NCBI GenBank assembly: GCA_025055175.1
Contig: JANWYT010000022.1
Span: forward strand, 1-64,000
Length of the DNA stretch: 64,000 bases
Direction of reading: 5' to 3'
Origin: Anaerolineae bacterium
Lineage (GTDB): Bacteria; Chloroflexota; Anaerolineae; Aggregatilineales; Phototrophicaceae
The position numbers were made by a program, and so were the translations under genes. Shown piece by piece: positions 60,128-64,000 of the stretch. Each line of letters starts with the position of its first letter. The first letter of the stretch is position 1. The notes under the pieces were generated by a model that worked only from the letters and a program-made list of their open reading frames with translations, was not told the DNA's origin and ran no database searches.

Positions 60128-63001
60128 ATGCCAACTGCATTGGAGAATCTCGTCAAAATCCTCAAGCTAGAGCGCGAAAAAGGCTGCGAAGATAACGCAG
60201 TCATCGGCGGCCTGACCGCCTACGGCGTCAACTGGGAGAACCAAGCTCTTGAGCAGGCGCGCCGCGCCGAACAGGTCGTCCTAGCAGAAGAGATAGCCGT
60301 TATCCTGCAGCGCTACTCTGGTTTGAAAGACAAAGCTGAGCGCTTGAGTCAAATCAACTATATGCTGGGGCGCATTCTAGGGCGCATCCCCATGCCCACT
60401 AGCTATGCTGAACGCCTAGCTGTCCTGCAACAAGCCTTCGGTAGGCCCAGCGAAGCACCGCCTGAAGCGCGGCCTGTGCCTTCGCCCAAAGAGACAGCAC
60501 CTAGCAAGGCCGAACGCAAGCAACGATCACGCAGCGAAAGCGAGTCAGAACGTAGAGAACGCGCCAGACTTGAGCGTCCCAGGACCGATCAAGCGCAATC
60601 AGAGCAGCGCCCTAGCCCCAAGCGGACTGAAGGCAAACAGCGCCCTAAGTCGGGCGAGCAGCGCTCCAAACCCGACGAGCGCCGCTCAGCACGCCTCGGC
60701 GCAGACGAGGACGACGAGGCGCCAGATAATCTGCGCGGACTCAGCGACGCCAGCGAACGCTACCTGCGCGATGATGACTTCTATTTGCGCCCAGTACGCG
60801 GAAGCGGTCAGCTCGATGTGAAGCCTCTGCCACGTCTGGCTCGCCCACCGCGTCAGCGCCGTCCTCATCTGTCTATCGACGAAGCCAGAGCGCGCCTACA
60901 TGAGCTTGAACGCCCCATCACCAGCATCAGAGGCATTGGCGAGAAGACTGCGCCGCTCTATCACAATCTAGGCCTGCATACCCTGCGCGATTTGCTGGAC
61001 TACCTGCCACGCCGCTACGACGACTACACCCGCCTCAACACCATCGCCCGCCTGCGACTCGGCGAGACGGAAACCATCATCGCCCGTGTGACCCGCACCG
61101 AGACGCGCAGGATAAGCGGGCGACAGGATTTCATCGTCTGGGCCGACGATGGCACAGGCCGAATTATGCTGACCTTCTTCGGCCAGCCCTTCCTCTCTAG
61201 GGTCATTTTGACGAACAAGCAGTACGTCTTCAGCGGCAAAGTGACCATGTTCCGCGACAAGTTCCAGATGAACAACGCAGAATGGGAGGCCCTGGACGCC
61301 GAGAACCTCCATGCTATCGGGATCGTGCCGATCTATGGCCTAACAGAAGGCTTGAAGCCACGCAGCTTCCGTAAAACGATGAAGGCTATCGTCGATGAGT
61401 GGGCTGACAAGATACCTGATTACGTACCCAGAAGCATCCTGGATCGTGCCGAACTGGCTGATTTGGGCTGGGCCATCAGGCAAATCCACTTCCCACAGGG
61501 CTTTGACCACCTGGCCCATGCCCAGCGCCGCTATATGTTCGATCAGCTCTTCCTCATGCAATTGGCCATTCTGGGCAACCGTCGCGAATGGCAAGGAGTT
61601 CCCGCCAACCCCTTGCCTGTCAGTGATGAGTGGCTGGACACCTTCGTCCAGAAGGTCTTCCCCTATCCGCTGACGGGCGATCAGCAGCGCGCCATTGCCG
61701 ACATTCGCCAGGATATCGCCAAAGCCATCCCCATGAATCGCCTGATCCAGGGTGACGTTGGCGCTGGCAAGACTGCCGTCGCCCTGGTAGCGCTGGCGAT
61801 GGCAATAGCCAACGGCAAGCAAGCTGCCCTGATGGCGCCCACTAGCATTCTGGCAGAGCAGCACTACCGCAACCTGAGCAAGCTCCTAGCCAACTGGCCC
61901 ACCGAGCGCTCTCCTGTCATCGCCCTGATGACCAGCGCCCTGAGCAGCAGTGAACGCGAGTCAATCTATCGTGGCTTGGCCAGCGGCTCTGTTGACCTGG
62001 CCATCGGCACTCATGCTCTCATCCAAGAAGGCGTGGAATTCGCTGACTTGGGGCTGGTCGTGGTGGACGAACAACACCGCTTCGGCGTAGGCCAGCGCGC
62101 CGCCTTGCGCGGCAAAGGCACGAATCCACACCTACTGGTGATGACCGCCACCCCTATTCCGCGCACCCTGGCGCTGACCATCTACGCCGACCTAGACTTA
62201 ACTGTCATCCGCGAAAAGCCGGCTGGTCGTCAACCCGTTAAAACTCGCATCATCCTGCCCGTCGAGCGCGAACGCGCCTTCAGTTTTATTGAGGGCCAAC
62301 TCGCCCAGGGACGACAGGCCTTCATCGTCCATCCACTAGTAGAAGCCAGCGACAAGGTGGATACGCGCTCCGCTGTCGAAGCCTACGAGCAACTGCGCCA
62401 GGTCTTTCACCGCTACCGCGTCTGTCTGTTGCACGGCAAAATGCGCCCCAGCGAAAAAGATGAGGTCATGGGGGCGTTCGCGCGCCACGAATACGATGTC
62501 ATGGTGACGACTAGCGTCGCCGAAGTCGGCGTGGACGTGCCGAACGCCACCGTCATGCTCATCGAAGGCGCAAATCGCTTTGGCTTGTCGCAGCTTCATC
62601 AGTTTCGCGGACGTGTAGGACGTGGTGAATACCCTTCCTCTTGCATCCTTATCCCCGACGAAGGCGTCTTCACGCGCGAAACGCTTACTCCCTCAGGCGA
62701 CGAAAACCCCGTCCTGACGGACGCGCAACTCCGCTTGAAAGCGATGGAAGAGACCGACGATGGCTTTCGTTTGGCCGAATTGGATTGGAAGCTGCGCGGC
62801 GCTGGTGACCTGCTAGGGACGCGCCAGAGCGGCCAACATCTGCTCCAGCTGGCCGAACGGATGACGCCAGAGCTGGTCGAGCTGGCTCAGCGCGAAGCGC
62901 GCACCCTCTACATCGAAGACCCCGCCCTGGTTCATGAAGAACATCAACTGCTGGCCGAGCGCGTCCACATGCTGGTGCAACAGGCCGCTGATGTTTCATA
63001 A
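60128..63001 (+). CDS. recG: ATP-dependent DNA helicase RecG with long N-terminal extension
   Basis: 957-aa helicase that reverses stalled forks and processes Holliday junctions. The first 255 residues are not in standard RecG (about 690 aa): a helical domain (1-110) and a charged Arg/Glu/Ser-rich tract with RSRSESESERRERARLERP. The standard part begins at PITSIRGIGEKTAPLYHNLG, with the wedge OB domain (RVTRTETRRISGRQDFIVW), then helicase motifs: LIQGDVGAGKTAVALVALAM (Lys548), LVVVDEQHRFGVGQR (DEQH box), VMTATPIPRTLALTIYADLD and the C-terminal motif VMLIEGANRFGLSQLHQFRG with RVGRG. An extension with a helical head is known from several Chloroflexota and other bacteria. 10 bp after the second degV gene. 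Confidence 0.96.
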   Translation: MPTALENLVKILKLEREKGCEDNAVIGGLTAYGVNWENQALEQARRAEQVVLAEEIAVILQRYSGLKDKAERLSQINYMLGRILGRIPMPTSYAERLAVLQQAFGRPSEAPPEARPVPSPKETAPSKAERKQRSRSESESERRERARLERPRTDQAQSEQRPSPKRTEGKQRPKSGEQRSKPDERRSARLGADEDDEAPDNLRGLSDASERYLRDDDFYLRPVRGSGQLDVKPLPRLARPPRQRRPHLSIDEARARLHELERPITSIRGIGEKTAPLYHNLGLHTLRDLLDYLPRRYDDYTRLNTIARLRLGETETIIARVTRTETRRISGRQDFIVWADDGTGRIMLTFFGQPFLSRVILTNKQYVFSGKVTMFRDKFQMNNAEWEALDAENLHAIGIVPIYGLTEGLKPRSFRKTMKAIVDEWADKIPDYVPRSILDRAELADLGWAIRQIHFPQGFDHLAHAQRRYMFDQLFLMQLAILGNRREWQGVPANPLPVSDEWLDTFVQKVFPYPLTGDQQRAIADIRQDIAKAIPMNRLIQGDVGAGKTAVALVALAMAIANGKQAALMAPTSILAEQHYRNLSKLLANWPTERSPVIALMTSALSSSERESIYRGLASGSVDLAIGTHALIQEGVEFADLGLVVVDEQHRFGVGQRAALRGKGTNPHLLVMTATPIPRTLALTIYADLDLTVIREKPAGRQPVKTRIILPVERERAFSFIEGQLAQGRQAFIVHPLVEASDKVDTRSAVEAYEQLRQVFHRYRVCLLHGKMRPSEKDEVMGAFARHEYDVMVTTSVAEVGVDVPNATVMLIEGANRFGLSQLHQFRGRVGRGEYPSSCILIPDEGVFTRETLTPSGDENPVLTDAQLRLKAMEETDDGFRLAELDWKLRGAGDLLGTRQSGQHLLQLAERMTPELVELAQREARTLYIEDPALVHEEHQLLAERVHMLVQQAADVS

Positions 63002-63006
63002 GACCA

Positions 63007-63020
63007 AAGTATCGATACTT
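63007..63020. promoter_or_regulatory. 14-bp perfect palindrome between recG and coaD
   Basis: AAGTATCGATACTT, a perfect dyad starting 5 bp after the recG stop. It could be an operator or a small self-complementary hairpin, though without a loop it would not fold well as RNA. It is about 70 bp upstream of the coaD promoter candidate. Confidence 0.3.
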
Positions 63021-63074
63021 GAGAACGCGAGCATCCACGCGGAAGACCTCAAACTATGAAAAGCCGCCCAATCA

Positions 63075-63103
63075 GTGGCAGATTTACTAAATCGCACTAC
63101 AAT
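63075..63103 (+). promoter_or_regulatory. Possible promoter for coaD
   Basis: GTGGCA (63075-63080), 17-bp spacer, TACAAT (63098-63103), 29 bp before the coaD start. The -10 is good (five of six); the -35 matches four of six. Confidence 0.42.
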
Positions 63104-63132
63104 TTGAATCGTGTAACGTGGAGAAGACCCTC

Positions 63133-63624
63133 ATGATCCGCAAAGCGGTTTACCCCGCCTCGCTCGACCCCATCCATTACGGCCATATCGACGTGGCCCT
63201 GCGCGCTGCCAACATCTTCGACGAGGTGATCGTCGCTGTCTACAGCCGCCCCAAGAAGAACGTGTTGTTCAGCGTGGAAGAGCGTATGCAGTTGGCGCGA
63301 ATTTGTTTCGTCGATCATGAGCGTATCTCGGTTGCAGCTTACGATGGCTTGACGGTCAAATTCGCCCAGAGCGTCGGCGCGATGGCTCTCATACGCGGGC
63401 TGCGCGTCTTTGGGGACTTCGAGTTTGAGTTCCGCATGGGCATGGCCAATAAGAAATTGGCCGCCGACGTGGAGACGGTAGCCATCCTAGCAGACGAAAA
63501 ATACATGCACATCAGCAGCAGCACAGTGCGAGAGATTGCAGAATTGGGCGGAGATGTGTCGCAGATGGTGCCGTCACACGTCCATCATGCGCTCAAGCTG
63601 CGCTTTGGCGCTCGTGAAGGCTGA
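63133..63624 (+). CDS. coaD: Phosphopantetheine adenylyltransferase
   Basis: 163-aa enzyme that transfers AMP from ATP to 4-phosphopantetheine in coenzyme A synthesis. The nucleotidyltransferase motif is YPASLDPIHYGHIDVALRA (the usual P-G-T-F-D-P is P-A-S-L-D-P, a conservative variant), followed by YSRPKKNVLFSVEERMQLA, ALIRGLRVFGDFEFEFRMGM with the R-G-L-R and substrate Asp/Glu residues, and YMHISSSTVREIAELGGDVS with the ISSS motif. An upstream GTG (63118) is in frame, but ATG 63133 has GGAG nine bases before it and gives the family N-terminus. Confidence 0.95.
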   Translation: MIRKAVYPASLDPIHYGHIDVALRAANIFDEVIVAVYSRPKKNVLFSVEERMQLARICFVDHERISVAAYDGLTVKFAQSVGAMALIRGLRVFGDFEFEFRMGMANKKLAADVETVAILADEKYMHISSSTVREIAELGGDVSQMVPSHVHHALKLRFGAREG

Positions 63625-63664
63625 GTCGATGGGCTTGAAATCACTTGACCAAAGGGGTTTTCGC

Positions 63665-64000
63665 GTGGACATTCAACATCTTGTAGACCGCTTGGAAGAC
63701 TTGATCGACGCAGGACGCCATATCTTCGGCACGAAGTACACCATCGTAGATGAAGAACGCGCCCTGGAGCTGATCGACCAAATGCGCATCTCCATCCCAG
63801 AAGAGATAGAGAAAGCCGCGCGCGTGATCGCTCAGCGCGACCGTATCCTGGCCGAAGCCCACGAAGAAGCCGCGCGTATCATCCAGCAGCAGCGCGAGCG
63901 CGCTTCTGCGCTGATTGACGAACACGCAGTCGTGCAGGCAGCCCAGGCCCGCGCCGACGCGGTGCGTGAACAGGCCCGTCAGGAAGCGGCTCGTATCATG
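63665..64000 (+). CDS. Coiled-coil protein encoded after coaD, cut by window edge
   Basis: The first 112 codons of a gene still open at the window end. MDIQHLVDRLEDLIDAGRHI, then VDEERALELIDQMRISIPEE and a long charged helix of repeated ARVIAQRDRILAEAHEEAAR type, resemble the short coiled-coil (DivIVA- or ATP-synthase-b-like) proteins found immediately after coaD in many Gram-positive bacteria and Chloroflexota. GTG 63665 is chosen: AAAGGGG lies seven bases upstream, and homologues begin with MDI. ATG 63629 is in frame and possible. Function unknown. Confidence 0.75.
   Translation, partial: MDIQHLVDRLEDLIDAGRHIFGTKYTIVDEERALELIDQMRISIPEEIEKAARVIAQRDRILAEAHEEAARIIQQQRERASALIDEHAVVQAAQARADAVREQARQEAARIM

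Noticed and set aside
63133..63624. Variant first motif of CoaD (P-A-S-L-D-P for P-G-T-F-D-P)
   Set aside because: Conservative change; related CoaD proteins vary at these positions and the GHxD, RGLR and ISSS motifs are intact, so I do not consider it unusual.
1..64000. CRISPR arrays, tRNA or rRNA genes, insertion sequences, integrase or phage genes
   Set aside because: Reading gene gaps and coding regions on both strands gave no regular repeat-spacer pattern, no tRNA-like cloverleaf and no transposase or integrase motif; a covariance-model scan would be the decisive check.

Overview
The window looks like part of a chromosome from a member of the Chloroflexota, most likely Anaerolineae or a close relative. 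This is inference from gene content, not from a marker gene. The evidence is long Thr-Pro-rich stalks in secreted proteins, a Tad pilus system without an outer-membrane secretin, many unrelated-looking polytopic glycosyltransferases in one operon, and a moderately GC-rich, densely packed genome with frequent ATGA/GTGA start-stop overlaps. About 50 genes are supported. No rRNA, tRNA, CRISPR array, transposase, prophage or clear island boundary was seen.

Layout. 0.2-2.9 kb (+): a thiol-redox operon of a CcdA-type membrane protein, a TlpA-type thioredoxin and a DUF2085 membrane protein. 3-10.1 kb (-): three large pilus-associated TadE/TadG proteins, two of them unusually big. 10.2-11.1 kb (-): a PspA-like coiled-coil protein. 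11.2-23.6 kb (-): a nine-gene operon with eight polytopic membrane proteins (GT39/GT87-like glycosyltransferases and an O-antigen ligase/polymerase) and one small HEAT-like protein. 23.7-28.0 kb: further surface-polysaccharide genes, including a polyprenyl-phosphate sugar transferase that would start glycan assembly. 28.0-31.5 kb (+): a C4 zinc-ribbon coiled-coil protein and a membrane-anchored NACHT-like protein with HEAT repeats and a P-loop lacking its lysine. 31.5-34.5 kb (-): a housekeeping cluster (PgeF, YggS, YggT, DUF167) ending in a lipoprotein with a duplicated domain.

34.7-44.0 kb (+): a NarL-type response regulator and DegS-like histidine kinase, then a strong promoter-like site and the Tad assembly genes cpaB, tadZ/cpaE, cpaF, tadB and tadC, followed by comF and hpf. 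44.1-48.2 kb (-): an Ig-like surface protein, a solute-binding lipoprotein and two GT2 glycosyltransferases. 48.4-55.7 kb (+): Lon, a TolB-like lipoprotein, FabG and ComEC. 55.7-56.6 kb (-): a small membrane protein, a gene-poor gap and rpmB (L28). 56.7-64.0 kb (+): fakA with two degV/fakB genes (exogenous fatty-acid activation), recG, coaD and the start of a coiled-coil protein cut by the window edge.

The dominant theme is the cell surface: glycan building, a Tad-type pilus with large decorated tip or minor subunits, lipoproteins on Thr-Pro stalks, and lipid supply. The two Tad parts lie 26 kb apart on opposite strands but are probably one machine; its major pilin and prepilin peptidase must be elsewhere. 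The most unusual items are the P-loop-defective NACHT-like protein, the ComEC homologue whose metallo-beta-lactamase domain has lost its metal ligands, the first of the two DegV proteins, which lacks fatty-acid-head-group residues that the second keeps, and the giant TadE/TadG proteins.
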